Shown here: piece by piece, positions 11,493-21,692 of the stretch
Layout: each line of letters opens with the position of its first letter
Position numbering within the stretch: position 1 is the first letter of the stretch
Assembly: GCF_963678635.1 (NCBI RefSeq)
Contig: NC_087063.1
Location: 58,908,759-58,972,758 of the forward strand
Reading direction: 5' to 3'
Length of the DNA: 64,000 nt
Source of the DNA: Symsagittifera roscoffensis
Lineage: Eukaryota; Xenacoelomorpha; Acoela; Convolutidae
The notes under the pieces: generated by a model
The model's input: the letters and a program-made list of their open reading frames with translations, nothing else
What the model was told of the DNA's origin: nothing
The model's database searches: none
Translations under genes and position numbers: made by a program

Positions 11493-11605
11493 AGGTGGGG
11501 AATCAGGCAAGTTGGTTGAATTCCAACTACCACGCGGAAGAAAACTGAGGATGAAAAAACTCAACTTACCTTGCCTGATATCGCCTGCCCAGACCACTTA
11601 ACATA
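11493..11605 (-). ncRNA. Structured leader repeat, copy 2
   Basis: The outer arms TCAGGCAAG (11503-11511) and CTTGCCTGA (11570-11578) pair perfectly. The inner GTTGAATTCCAAC hairpin and CTGAGGATGA block are shared with copy 1. The span between arms is tRNA-sized (about 76 nt), but no T arm or anticodon arm can be drawn. Its role is unknown; packaging, dimerisation or translation control in the element leader are possibilities. Confidence 0.55.
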
Positions 11606-11639
11606 AGTTGGAACCGGATAAATGAGCGAACTTGGGAAT

Positions 11640-12762
11640 TTTATGACGTTGTTTTCAACAATTTTTGATTTTTGTCTGGTTTTAACAACCTTAAAGTAAC
11701 GATTATCAAAAATTTTCTATAGAATTGACGCTTGGAGGGTTGGCGTCCGAAATTTATCCGAAAAATGATCTAGTACCCTTGTCAATGTTCCGTTTTTCTG
11801 GATCTTCACAATTACTAAAAAATTCGTAGTAGCGGAAAATTACCACTTGTAGCTTGCTTTGAGTTGGGATACAAAATAAGACATCTCATGTAATTTTATT
11901 GCAAAGAAAATTTATGAAAACTAGACGAGTCTTACAGTTTTTGACAGTTTTTGGAGATTGGCGTCACCGGTTTACTGGAGGAACTGAGCTCCTTGAAGGC
12001 AGGTCCTTGCTCTGGTGATAACACTTGTGTGACTAGAAGTTAGTCTTCGTTGTAGTCACAGGCGGACTGGACTTCAAGGACAGCGATTGCGAAATCTGCT
12101 CAGGGTTTGAGATAATGAGACAATTTGCGCTGCAACAGACCCAAACTGAATGATTACACTTTTTTGGTCGGTTCTTGAGAAAAGAGGTTAAATCAGTCCG
12201 ACTCTAACTTCAAGCCACGCAAAAAAAGCAAGAATGTTTCTGCTTAACTGGCCTGAAATTGACTGTGCTTTTTGGTGAACAGCGAGCGTTTATCTAGTTG
12301 GGGTTTTCTTTCTTTCTTTCAAACCAAGAAGCTTGCAGTTTGGTTCTCTGTCCGACTGTTAATCCTGCTGTTTCTCTGACTTGTATATTGGCAGTCTTGC
12401 TTCAGTTGTGCTGTGCTTCTTTTCTTTGAGATTGGATTAGATCCTTTCGGCCGATTAGGTTCACCTTGCTTTTTAATAATAGCTCATCTGTGCCTTCTTT
12501 AGAATTTGACCAGGAATTGTTGGCGGATCCTTTTGCTTTCCATTCAATTTTTTTCGGCTTCAAACTGCTTGATGGGATTCTCAATCGGTTCTCAAGATTA
12601 TTCGTCGCGAGTGGGCAGAATAAATAAAAAAGACTAAGGTACAATTTTGGATCAGTTGGATTTAATCAGCACGAAACGAGCCAATTATTTATTAAGTTTA
12701 TCACATCAGTTTGGCTAAGTTCGGATCTCTTGTGCAATTTCGTGAATAACTTCGGACTTCGT
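11640..12762 (-). other. BEL/Pao 5' leader, no gene recognised
   Basis: The region lies between the structured repeats and the primer-binding site. Only short frames occur, the longest about 80 codons at 12644-12402, without similarity I can name. A leader over 2 kb is long for this superfamily. Confidence 0.5.
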
Positions 12763-12780
12763 GTCCCTTGTGGGGCGCCA
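12763..12780 (-). promoter_or_regulatory. BEL/Pao primer-binding site
   Basis: Reading the minus strand away from the 5' LTR, TGGCGCCCCACAAGGGAC follows after a 3-base gap (12783-12781). It starts with TGG, as required for pairing to a tRNA CCA end. The TGGCGCC core is common in retroelements; the tRNA identity is not assigned. Confidence 0.8.
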
Positions 12781-12783
12781 AAA

Positions 12784-13281
12784 TGTGCGTGTAAATCTCC
12801 ATAAATCGAATCGTAAAATATCGACTATCACACAGTTGAATTACAGCGCGTTTTCTCGGCAAAATTTACTCTGGAAATCCATAATTTAAACAATTTTTAA
12901 AACGCATATCATCGGTAACAACGGCCATAAACATCTGCACAACTCAAAGCAAGCTGCTAAAATGGCCAATATTTGTCCTTGAGACAAACTGCTCTTTTTA
13001 AAGGTCAGCCTTAATCAAGGCTGAACCAAATTAGAGCAAAAAAAATGGCTAAAATAGTTTTTTTTGGGAGGGGGGTTCGAACCTGGTTATTGAGCGTCCC
13101 ATCAAATTCGGGGCAAATTTGAGTTCTAGAAAGGAAATGACTTAGGCGGGATTCGAACCGGCGCTGATCCCACCGGGAAGCACCCTGTATACGCTCGGCT
13201 ACTGTCCCTATATGGATTTATATTTTGGTTCAATTTATACTCTCATGCATTTATACTTTCGCTTACATTTGCGCTGCAACA
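12784..13281 (-). repeat. BEL/Pao 5' LTR
   Basis: This 498-bp LTR is collinear with 3665-4168, begins TGTGCGTG and ends CAACA on the plus strand. Its TG..CA ends and flanking ACGGG define the element. Confidence 0.92.
13143..13212 (-). repeat. tRNA-like segment inside LTR (second copy)
   Basis: This is the counterpart of 4030-4097. The B box CGGTTCGAATCCC is intact and TAGCCGAGCG stands in the A box position. It was present before the LTRs diverged, so it was part of the element when it inserted. Confidence 0.5.
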
Positions 13282-13286
13282 ACGGG
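13282..13286. repeat. Target-site duplication, right (ACGGG)
   Basis: An exact repeat of 3660-3664, after which the interrupted older element resumes. Confidence 0.9.
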
Positions 13287-14720
13287 AGTTCAGTAAATGA
13301 CCAGGAAAAATCAATGCAGAGATGCGCAAAACGAAAAGTGCTTATGAGCCTTAATTCGGGTAAAGAGTGCTCTATTTAATACGACTGCTGACGGCGGAAG
13401 TCCAGCAATATTTGTCAAAAATAAACAGCGGATATGCTTTTGCTGAAGGAGCCGCTTGCAAAAAACAAATCGAGAAAGACCAGTCAACCCCCCGTCCGTC
13501 ATATGTTGATTACAACTACAGGCGCAAAATATTGATTGGATTTTTTTATTTATTAGGCATCAATTTGAACTTTTAGATGAAGGAAAATGCAAAAAATTCC
13601 ATATCAGAAAACAGAAATTGCTGTCTCCTAGGCTTAGGTTTACAGCCCGAATTTCGTATTTTAACTAAACAACTGAAATCACCTAACCTTGTAGCTACTA
13701 TGAACCCGAAGAAGAGGTAGAATCAACAGCCTCAAGATCGTGGAAGGAGTATTTCGTCAAAAATCATGAGCTTTTTACAGTTTTGAAATCTCAAGAAACT
13801 CTCATTCAAGAAAAAACCAGGCGAATCCCGATCCAAATCAAACAGAAGACAAAAGCTGAAATCCACAAGTTGAGTAAGGTTGGTCACACTGTAAAAATAG
13901 ATAAATGTACCAGTGACCATTTTGTAGTGACTATTTTAACGGCGAAAAAGACGGATCATTGTAATTAGCAATGGAGGCCAAGCCGATGAACAAATAAAAT
14001 TTTGAAAATCATTTTCAATTGGGCAATCCACTTGTACCTTTAGATTCTGCAGCACAAAAGATCACTCTAGATTTAAAGCAGGCGTTCAGTCAATTAAGCC
14101 TAGGTGAAACGACAAAGAAGCATTGTACTTTCAATATCGTTTGCAGGGATCACAGAGGCACCTATAGACTCAAAACATATAAATGGACTGACGGACAAGC
14201 TAAAGAAGTTCCAAAAGGCAATGGACGATACATTCGCTGGTATTCCTGAATTATTTTGCTTGTTAGATGATAGTTCGATTGTATCTAAAGGAGATGGGTC
14301 TGATCATAACAAACTCGTAGAAGGAGGACCACAGAAAACGAAAGCACTAAATCTCTGCAAATTGGAATTTTCCAAAAAATCTTGCACTTGGTTAGATTTT
14401 GAAATTGAGTCAATAGCCATCAGACCGAAACATTGAAAAATAGGAGCGATTTTGAATTTATCACCATCGGAGACATTGAAGCAATTAAGGTCACTTATGG
14501 GTGTAATTAACCGTCTTCCCGTTAATTTTCGAGCCTCCAAGAAACAACTGAAGCGTTAAGAGCACTGTTCAACCTAAGCAACAAAACTAAATTCGCTTGG
14601 AGAGAACCTCAAGAATAGGCACTCAAACCATAATTACAAAACTTTTGCAGATTTAAGCAAAACATGTCATTATAACCAATCAAGAAACTCAAACTTTTAA
14701 TTAAGGCGCCACCCATGACG
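13287..14720 (+). pseudogene. Decayed Ty3/gypsy-type reverse transcriptase (older element, after the insertion)
   Basis: Broken frames line up with Ty3-type RT. RRIPIQIKQKTKAEIHKL (about 13810) matches the finger region, and ITLDLKQAFSQLSL (about 14060) matches the catalytic A motif. FCLLDDSSIV (14251-14280) matches the YxDD box with Y changed to C-L-L. A thumb/RNase-H junction LRSLMGVINRLP follows near 14480, then TKFAWREPQ and an alanine-rich block like the start of RNase H near 14720. Possible protease remnants lie at 13380-13560. Many stops and frameshifts make this a dead relic. Confidence 0.75.
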
Positions 14721-16138
14721 GCTTACGTGCCGCACTAGAGCAGGAAATTGAACATGGGATTTGAGATAACGGTAACATCCAAGATTAACATCCATATTTT
14801 TTCCAGCACAATTTTCTTGCGGTAGTATGGTCTTGCGAGTTTTTTTGTAACTTTATGTTGGGCAATCAATTCCATAATTTGACTGACCACCCACTTAGAA
14901 ATTGTTTCTACAATAACCAAGTTTTGAGGAAATCAGACATAACAATCAAGACTAAAAAACACCACAAGAGTCCCACATACATGATCTCACAATTTCTAAT
15001 CAATTATAAAAATTTATGCGCAGAATTCAGCCGATCAGAATGCAGTATTGCTTCATCCACTCAAAATTACTAAAATTGTTTGTCTCCAACCGTGCAGTCT
15101 ATAATGATCCGTATACCTATAATTCTTTTTTTTTCAACAAATCAGTCAATTTAAGTAAATGTCAAATCAATTTGGCCAAAATTGTATCCGACTTTAACAA
15201 ACATTTTCAATTCCAATTCATCAGAAAAATTTTCGTTCCGCCAAGCAATTTCAATTCTAAAGCGTCATTTAACAAATTGCTATCAGAAAATAAGTCCAAA
15301 TAATTTTCCACTAATTTTGCGATCAGCTAAAACGTTAGGGAAAATAGAGCAAACGGTTATCAGAATCAATGTTGGCAAAGAACGTAAAACAGTTAGCAAA
15401 AGTGTCCTCGAAAAGGAAGTTGAAATCAAAAAAAAGTTATGCAAAAAATCTAACGATTTTGAGACTAGAGAGATCACAAAAAGCGTCAAATTAAATTACA
15501 TGATCAATAAAGTTGACAAGATCACAGTAGGGAACAGTGTGTCAAAGTATCGAAATAAGTATCAGTCCTCAAAGACACCAAGTTGTTGGGAGAATGAACA
15601 TCAGAAGACAGTCAACTAGCAACACTCAGGAAATGTAATCTGGCCAAAGACAGAGAGGAATTTTGGATTGGGCGTTTTTTTGGCAGGATTCCGGGATGAC
15701 GCCACTGTGATAAATTACTGTGTCATCATTGAAAATAGTGGCAATCCCAATAAATTTGAGAAAGGCACTCATGAAAGGACTACATCGCACAAAATCCGCA
15801 AGGAAAATTATGATCGGCACGGCAGTACATCAGTAGTGACCGAGAGTGCATGGCGAGATAATTGATCAGCGCCAAAAGTGACCTCTGAAATCATTATAAG
15901 CATAACCTATTCTAGCATGTCCCAATGAAGAACAACAACGATCTAACGATCCATGAGCACTAATAGCCAGATCAACAGAAGCGCATAAAAGCATAAACTT
16001 AGTGTGTAACCGAAAAAATCCAAAATCATAAGACCTCAAACGCAACTAAGCCCGATCAATATTCCTGTTATGAGTGGGATTACCGTGGGTATGGTTAGGT
16101 TGAATACTATTCTAACAACCACAAAAAATTTAGGCCCG
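14721..16138 (+). other. Remnant region downstream of the old RT, no domain resolved
   Basis: Short basic frames occur at 14855-15073, 15016-15303 and 15182-15619, in the position where RNase H and integrase should follow. I cannot identify catalytic motifs, so the call is positional only. Confidence 0.35.
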
Positions 16139-16424
16139 ATGCCACTTGAACAAAAAGATTCGGATGGAAAATTTTTATAAATATTCCCTTCGAGCTTCAC
16201 ATTGGACAGAACATTTAAGCTTTTCTTCGTTGATTGGGAACAATTCAATCAATTCCAATTGAGAGCATCTTGTCAGAAATATGTTGACCCTTGAACAGTC
16301 AGATTTGAAAATCAGACTCAAGGCGATACCAAAAAGAGATTCAGTTGCACCACTCAAATTCGGGCTGATTCAGCCAGAGGACAAAGAGTTGCAAGTTATT
16401 TCTAGAAAACCTCGCTAAAACAGC
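16139..16424 (+). repeat. 286-bp block, first copy
   Basis: Starting GATGCCACTTGAAC and ending CTCGCTAAAACAGC, this block recurs almost exactly at 17569-17853. It carries no recognised domain. The identical 60-codon minus frames inside both copies simply reflect the duplication. Confidence 0.85.
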
Positions 16425-17349
16425 TAGTGACTGAAGGCATCTGAAACAACATTTGTCGTATTGAGAAGAGTTCAAAAACGCTAGTGAAGTCGACGGAAAT
16501 ATTTTCAATTCTTGAAGCCAGTCTAAAAAGGAATGAACCAGGGTACACTGAGGTTCCAAAGATAAAAAGACCAGAGCCGTACAAAATTAAAGAGCTTAGA
16601 GTGCAATCTTATCTTTTATCCGGATAAAGTGATTATCTTCCCTAAACAATTAGAGCGGATATCGGGAAGCCCGTTTTAAAATTCATTCAAGGGGAAAGTG
16701 TCTGATAATATATCACACTTTCATCAATGATAAGGGCAAATTGACGAGAAAAACTCATATCTCTTCAAAACCGAACAATGTTAGATGCAGTTTCTCGTAT
16801 TTAGAGTTTAGCAAGAAGAGAACTCTCTAATACCAGTAGTAAGCCAGCCAAAAGTAGCGTTATCAATTTCGGCACAGGCTCAGGGGAAGACGGAGAAGAA
16901 GTCAGTAGTTAGTTTACCTAAAGATGATATATCTTCAGTCTCATCATCCTCGTAAAAAAAGAGGCAGAAACACTAGTTAAATCATCAAAATATTGGGCCG
17001 AAATTTATTTGTCGAGACTAGGAACATCGAAGAAGAAACTTATGAAGAGTAATTTAACAGACCATGCAATTGCCATTCCAGTGAAAAAAAAACCAATAGT
17101 GGGTCCCACGTTGTCTTCAGAACGCTCCTCAGAGAAAGCATAGGAGATGTGATAGAGATGAGACAGCTCATCATTAGTTCCCCGATAAAACAAACAGAGG
17201 CAGATATCGAGGCAGGATCATCATTGGATCCTCAAAATAGACCACAAGAAATGATTTCGCAATAGTCATAACCCATCCCATTTGTACCACGAAGCAATCG
17301 ATCCGATCATGCCAGAAAAAACAACGACCCAAAATTAAACGGCAAATCA
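16425..17349 (+). other. Decayed retroelement sequence between the repeat blocks
   Basis: Short plus-strand frames such as EPYKIKELRVQSYLLSG near 16575 and HAIAIPVKKKPIVGPT near 17065 have stops all around. It probably belongs to the 3' part of the old element; no motif is diagnostic. Confidence 0.35.
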
Positions 17350-17568
17350 AACGAGATAGTTAGAGGTCACGCACAATCTCCTAAGTTTATCAGTAGGGAA
17401 CTCTTCACAATCTGAGGACAAACAGACAACAGACCAGTCAAGGTGGAACTTGAAACGCAGTCATAAACGAGAATCTCCGACGCAATAAGAGGCAAACAAG
17501 GTTTTTTGGAAGTTCACTACGCCACATGGTTACACCAGTTGATATGGAAACAATATCACAGTCGCCGC
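17350..17568 (+). repeat. Direct repeat unit R, copy 1
   Basis: The unit runs from AACGAGATAGTTAGAGG through TCTGAGGACAAACAGAC to CACAGTCGCCGCGA. Its central 145-bp part occurs three times: here, at 17856-18002 and at 18061-18202. Confidence 0.85.
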
Positions 17569-17853
17569 GATGCCACTTGAACAAAAAGATTCGGATGGAA
17601 AATTTTTATAAATATTCCCTTCGAGCTTCACATTGGACAGAACATTTAAGCTTTTCTTCGTTGATTGGGAACAATTCAATCAATTCCAATTGAGAGCATC
17701 TTGTCAGAAATATGTTGACCCTTGAACAGTCAGATTTGAAAATCAGACTCAAGGCGATACCAAAAAGAGATTCAGTTGCACCACTCAAATTCGGGCTGAT
17801 TCAGCCAGCGGACAAAGAGTTGCAAGGTATTTCTAGAAAACATCGCTAAAACA
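17569..17853 (+). repeat. 286-bp block, second copy
   Basis: Near-identical to 16139-16424 with only a few substitutions, for example CCAGCGG instead of CCAGAGG. It is inserted exactly between R copies 1 and 2. Confidence 0.85.
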
Positions 17854-18225
17854 GCAATCTGAGGACAAACAGACAACAGACCAGACCAGTCAAGGTGGAA
17901 CTTGAAACGCAGTCATAAACGAGAATCTCCGACGCAATAAGAGGCAAACAAGGTTTTTTGGAAGTTCACTACGCCATATGGTAACACCAGTTGATATGGA
18001 AACGAGATAGTTAGAGGTCACGCACAATCTCCTAAATTTATCAGTAGGGAACTCTTCGCAATCTGAGGACAAACAGACAACAGACCAGTCAAGGTGGAAC
18101 TTGAAACGCAGTCATAAACGCGAATCTCCGACGCAATAAGAGGCAAAGAAGGTTTTTTGGAAGTTCACTACGCCATATGGTTACACCAGTTGATATGGAA
18201 ACAATATCACAGTCGCCGCGAGGTT
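17854..18225 (+). repeat. Direct repeat unit R, copies 2 and 3 in tandem
   Basis: Copy 2 spans 17856-18002 and joins at GTTGATATGGAAAC to a further full unit (18002-18225). Copy 3 ends with the same CACAGTCGCCGCGA as copy 1. Copy 2 carries a CCAGA duplication. Confidence 0.85.
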
Positions 18226-18479
18226 TGCCCCAACCTGAAGAAATTTCACCAGGGCAGAACAAAATGATTCTAAAGTGTCATCATGAGGGATTTTGTCGAG
18301 CCCAAAATCACTAAAAAACAGATAAAAATAACAAGGAGGGGCATATTCAAACCAAAACGATTAAAAAGGAAATCGAAACTTGAAAGTTTTGATTGAAATT
18401 CGTAATTATTAATTGTTTAGTTTTATCTTTATTGTTGCAATTTTTAAATGAGCTAAGTTTCGTACAGCCTAGTAACCGT

Positions 18480-19660
18480 ATTCGAGATCATAATGCTCAC
18501 TACTGTTAATTGATACTTGTCAGTGCTAATGAGTTATTCATGTTTCATCTCCGCTGTGAAACTTCGTTTGATTCTATTCACTCTATCTGATCTCAATTCT
18601 GAACAAATTCGATAGCCCTATCTAAATACTTTTCGCTATTGTAAATAGAAAGTTTTTCTAATTGAGATTTTCAGCCTTTCTAGAGATATCTTTGTGCGCA
18701 GTCCGCAGTTCTACACTTTTATGATATAACAGCTTTTTTGGTACCAGTATTATAGGGGAAAGTTTCTGCAGAACCTCCCTTTTTATTGGAAACGTGGACA
18801 GGCCAGTGTTTCTGGCCACTCTCATTCAAGGAAGGATGCGACCCAAGCATTCTATCAGCAGAGAACTTAGTCCTGTTTTCGACAATCCACCACCAAGGCC
18901 AGAATTTATACCGCCAACAGAAAGACCAGACGAACCAAATTACAAATTACCACGAGAAACAGCAGCTATCTGAAAAGTCGTAGAAAGTAACGAGGAGAGG
19001 TGAAAGAAGTGACCCAAAACCAGTCCCAACCTATTTCAATATGAGAAGGAAAATCGCGTAAATTTGAGACCTTTTCATGCTCGTGGCAATGAAGGAAGAA
19101 AAAAATTCCGTCGACAGCATCCTCACACCAACCTTAACAGGGTAAAATTCAGGAAGTTTTACTGCTTATGCGAAATATTTTTAGAAGAGAGAAAAACTAC
19201 ACCTTAGAAAAGATACAGTTTCACACTGCACATCAAGGCGACAAAGATGCCTTGATGTTTCAAATTAACTTTGTCTATCAGGGCAAGCAGCGACATGTGG
19301 GTAGATGCAAATTATCGAAAAACAAACTATACAGAGTACGTTCTTTGCCAAAACTAAAATCTCCGATATTCAGATAGGACTTTGCATAAGACCAGGTGCC
19401 ATGGTCGATGATAGCCTATAGACAGCCCTACTTCACGGGAAAGGATACGCAACAGCCAATTTCCGACAAAAACAAAACAAATTCAGAGGCGCAAAACTCC
19501 AATCAAAATTTCTTCAAATTGGAACAAGAACCTACCATACTCGTCCAATCAAAAAGCAACGTACCGAAGACGACAAACCACGCATTTGATAAATCAAGAA
19601 GTCAGAACCGCAGTAATAACAAACCACAATTTGCTGCTCGTGGTTATCATTTCCACTGAT
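18480..19660 (+). pseudogene. Decayed gag-like region of the old LTR retroelement (copy 2)
   Basis: Collinear with 2360-3400. Frames at 18786-18983, 19168-19377 and 19396-19659 contain RPEFIPPTERPDEPNY, QGDKDALMFQINFVYQGKQ and a basic tail ending NNKPQFAARG. Frameshifts and stops separate them. The upstream 18440-18780 stretch matches 2340-2640 and may be leader or LTR remnant. The tandem arrangement suggests two copies of the same family. The gag assignment is as tentative as for copy 1. Confidence 0.5.
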
Positions 19661-20246
19661 ATACAAAATAAAAATTTGAATATTATCATGAAGATCGAAG
19701 TTCTGTGCAACGTTTGCTTGCATCTGTGTAGCTGTTCGATTTTTTCGCAGGTTTTAATAGGTGGTCAATTTTAATAGGTGGGCAAAATTGAACGGCCCAG
19801 TTTGCTGCTTAAAAAGCCTAGTTGTAGCGAATAAAACTTTCACAAATCAAATCTAACGATTGAATGCCGCGCTTGTTTTAGTTACAAAACTGAATAATTT
19901 CAATGTTTTGCAGAAAATTAAGGGATAATACTATGATTAAAATCAGCATAGGTTTTGGTGATAAGAAAAACCAATCTCAATAAAAGTGAAAAACAAATGA
20001 ATTCGGAACATTTGTTCATAGCAACAAGAAATTTTCGAACCTTCAAACTATTTTGATTCACCAATAAATCTATAACCTAACTAACAAAACTGTATATCAA
20101 ATAAAAAGAACTCACATGAAGCGAGATTATAGTCTGTAATAAGAACAGAATCAATCGTCAAATGAAGTTTTTAGAAAAAAAAGATCAGGTTCGCGTCATC
20201 TAAGGTCACCCAGAGAATTTGAACAAATTTATGTCCCTCTACCATG
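19661..20246. other. Intergenic, no gene seen
   Basis: AT-rich, with a short direct repeat of TTTTAATAGGTGG near 19754-19784. Nothing else is recognised. Confidence 0.5.
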
Positions 20247-21692
20247 TTATTCAATTGAAACCCAATACCCGAGCAAGTTTAGGGCCAGTGCAACTAGGAT
20301 TCCCGCGAAAAAACCGTACACCCATGTTCGCTTTCTGTTCAGTTCGCTCGATGAGTTTTCTGTTTTGACTAACTCTTCGATTTTCATCCAAGTTTCGTCA
20401 TCAAGCAGGACTGGTTCATATGCACTTTGAAGGTCTTCAGTTCTGTAAAATATTAAAATATTTATCATTACTCGCGCTCAAAATAGTTTCTCATGACTAT
20501 ATTTTGTCATTACTACCTTTTTTTGAAAACTGTAGTACTATTGACTAAAATCTTAGATTTTGTGTAAATGTTTGTAGATATTGGATATTTTATTAGTTAT
20601 AAGTTTTAGGAAAACCAATTGTTTTCATACTTTTTCGAGTTAAAGACAATTTTTTTTAATTCTACGTACCTTTTCACAATTGGGGTGCTTGCACCACTTG
20701 TTATAAGACTCTCCGTGTCCAAATCAATCGGACTGTCAGTCACATTTCTCTTCCTATCTACCTTCTCTTGTTTCGAAACCGATTTAACAAACCTCGTATG
20801 ACGTGGAATCCCACTTCCTTTTAGGAAACTTTTCACACTTTGTTCATCAGTCTCACTTCCGGTTTCGAGATTCCTTGAATCAGTTCTCAGAGACGAAGCT
20901 CGATTTCTGTTCGTGTTCTGAGAAGATCTCCGTCGTTTCTCTTTTTGTTCTTCCAGATTTCTCGCATACTCTTTTCGTCGGTTGACTGCCGTGATTTTGG
21001 CCTCGAGTGTCGCGTCTACAGAAGGGCTGCGACGACGCATCACTATTTCTTCACGTGCCTACAAAATTTATCATCAATTTATAACAAAATTAAAGCATTC
21101 TATCAATTTACGAAAAAAAGACCGTTAGTAATCGAAAAACACTTTTCACCCCCTCGGGTTGGCTGTTTTATAAACAAAATTCCAAAGTCACCAAAATAAA
21201 GGTGTAGCAGAACTTTTGGCTGTTTACAAGGCCGAAAGCTTTGACTTGAAGCAGTTAAAAGACTATACAGGTTGTTCTGATTGTGCTAACCCGCTTCAGG
21301 TTCGGCTTGAAATCGTAATCGGGAGGTTTAGCCATGCAAGAGACATGCAGTCCAATATCTCGAAATGACCTCATAGTCGAAGCTGTCGAAATGACGGAGG
21401 CACAGTCGTCCGATATGAAGCCTTCCGAAGCACACAGATCCAAATGACAAGGTCGCATTGCATGTTTAGTTGATCTCACCACACTTTTGGGAAGACGAGA
21501 GAGCGGTTTTAATCTTTTTCCGGCTTGTTTCGTTTCCTTAATAAAAGAAGTTCCATGTGTGTGTGTTTCGTTTTCAGATGTCAAACCCTCGTGGTCGATG
21601 TGATCAAGTGACTCATTTGACGAGCATACATGTTCGCAGGTTTTGGTTTTTATTCTGGTTTTTTGAGACACAAGGACAGTTTCAGGATTCAT
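20247..21692 (-). CDS. Basic, probably tail-anchored membrane protein, three exons
   Basis: The exons on the minus strand are 21692-21291, 21058-20670 and 20442-20247, 987 bases in all, coding 328 residues and TAA. The proposed start is the ATG at 21692 in AAAATGAATCC. Introns: 21290-21059 (GTTAGC donor, TTTTGTAG acceptor, phase 0) and 20669-20443 (GTACGT donor, TTTTACAG acceptor, phase 2), and the frame runs through all joins. Residues about 90-120 are Ser-rich. About 135-175 form a charged, probably helical region (REEIVMRRRSPSVD, AVNRRKEYARNLEEQKEKRR). The C terminus has one hydrophobic segment, VYGFFAGILVALALNLLGYW, just before the stop, as in tail-anchored ER proteins. I do not recognise the family. 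The GTTAGC donor is the weakest joint, and further 5' exons are possible. Confidence 0.65.

Larger units (their letters stand above)
3665..13281 (-). mobile_element. BEL/Pao-type LTR retrotransposon, degenerate, inserted in an older element
   Basis: The element is 9617 bp on the minus strand: 5' LTR 12784-13281, primer-binding site next to it, leader, accessory gene, gag, A17-type protease, RT, RNase H, integrase, polypurine tract and 3' LTR 3665-4168. The gene order and the A17-type protease plus pro-integrase layout are those of BEL/Pao. All main frames are split by frameshifts and stops, and the LTRs differ by many substitutions and small indels. It is therefore not recent and cannot move on its own. 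It interrupts the older retroelement running on the plus strand. Confidence 0.93.

Noticed and set aside
11301-11605. Spliced-leader RNA, hammerhead ribozyme or box C/D snoRNA
   Set aside because: AGGTAAGT and CTGAGGATGA strings suggested these, but the donor-like site is absent in copy 1, the hammerhead core is incomplete and C/D box spacing is wrong.
16175-17788. Two identical 60-codon minus frames at 16175-16357 and 17606-17788
   Set aside because: Identity comes from duplicated DNA, not from protein conservation.
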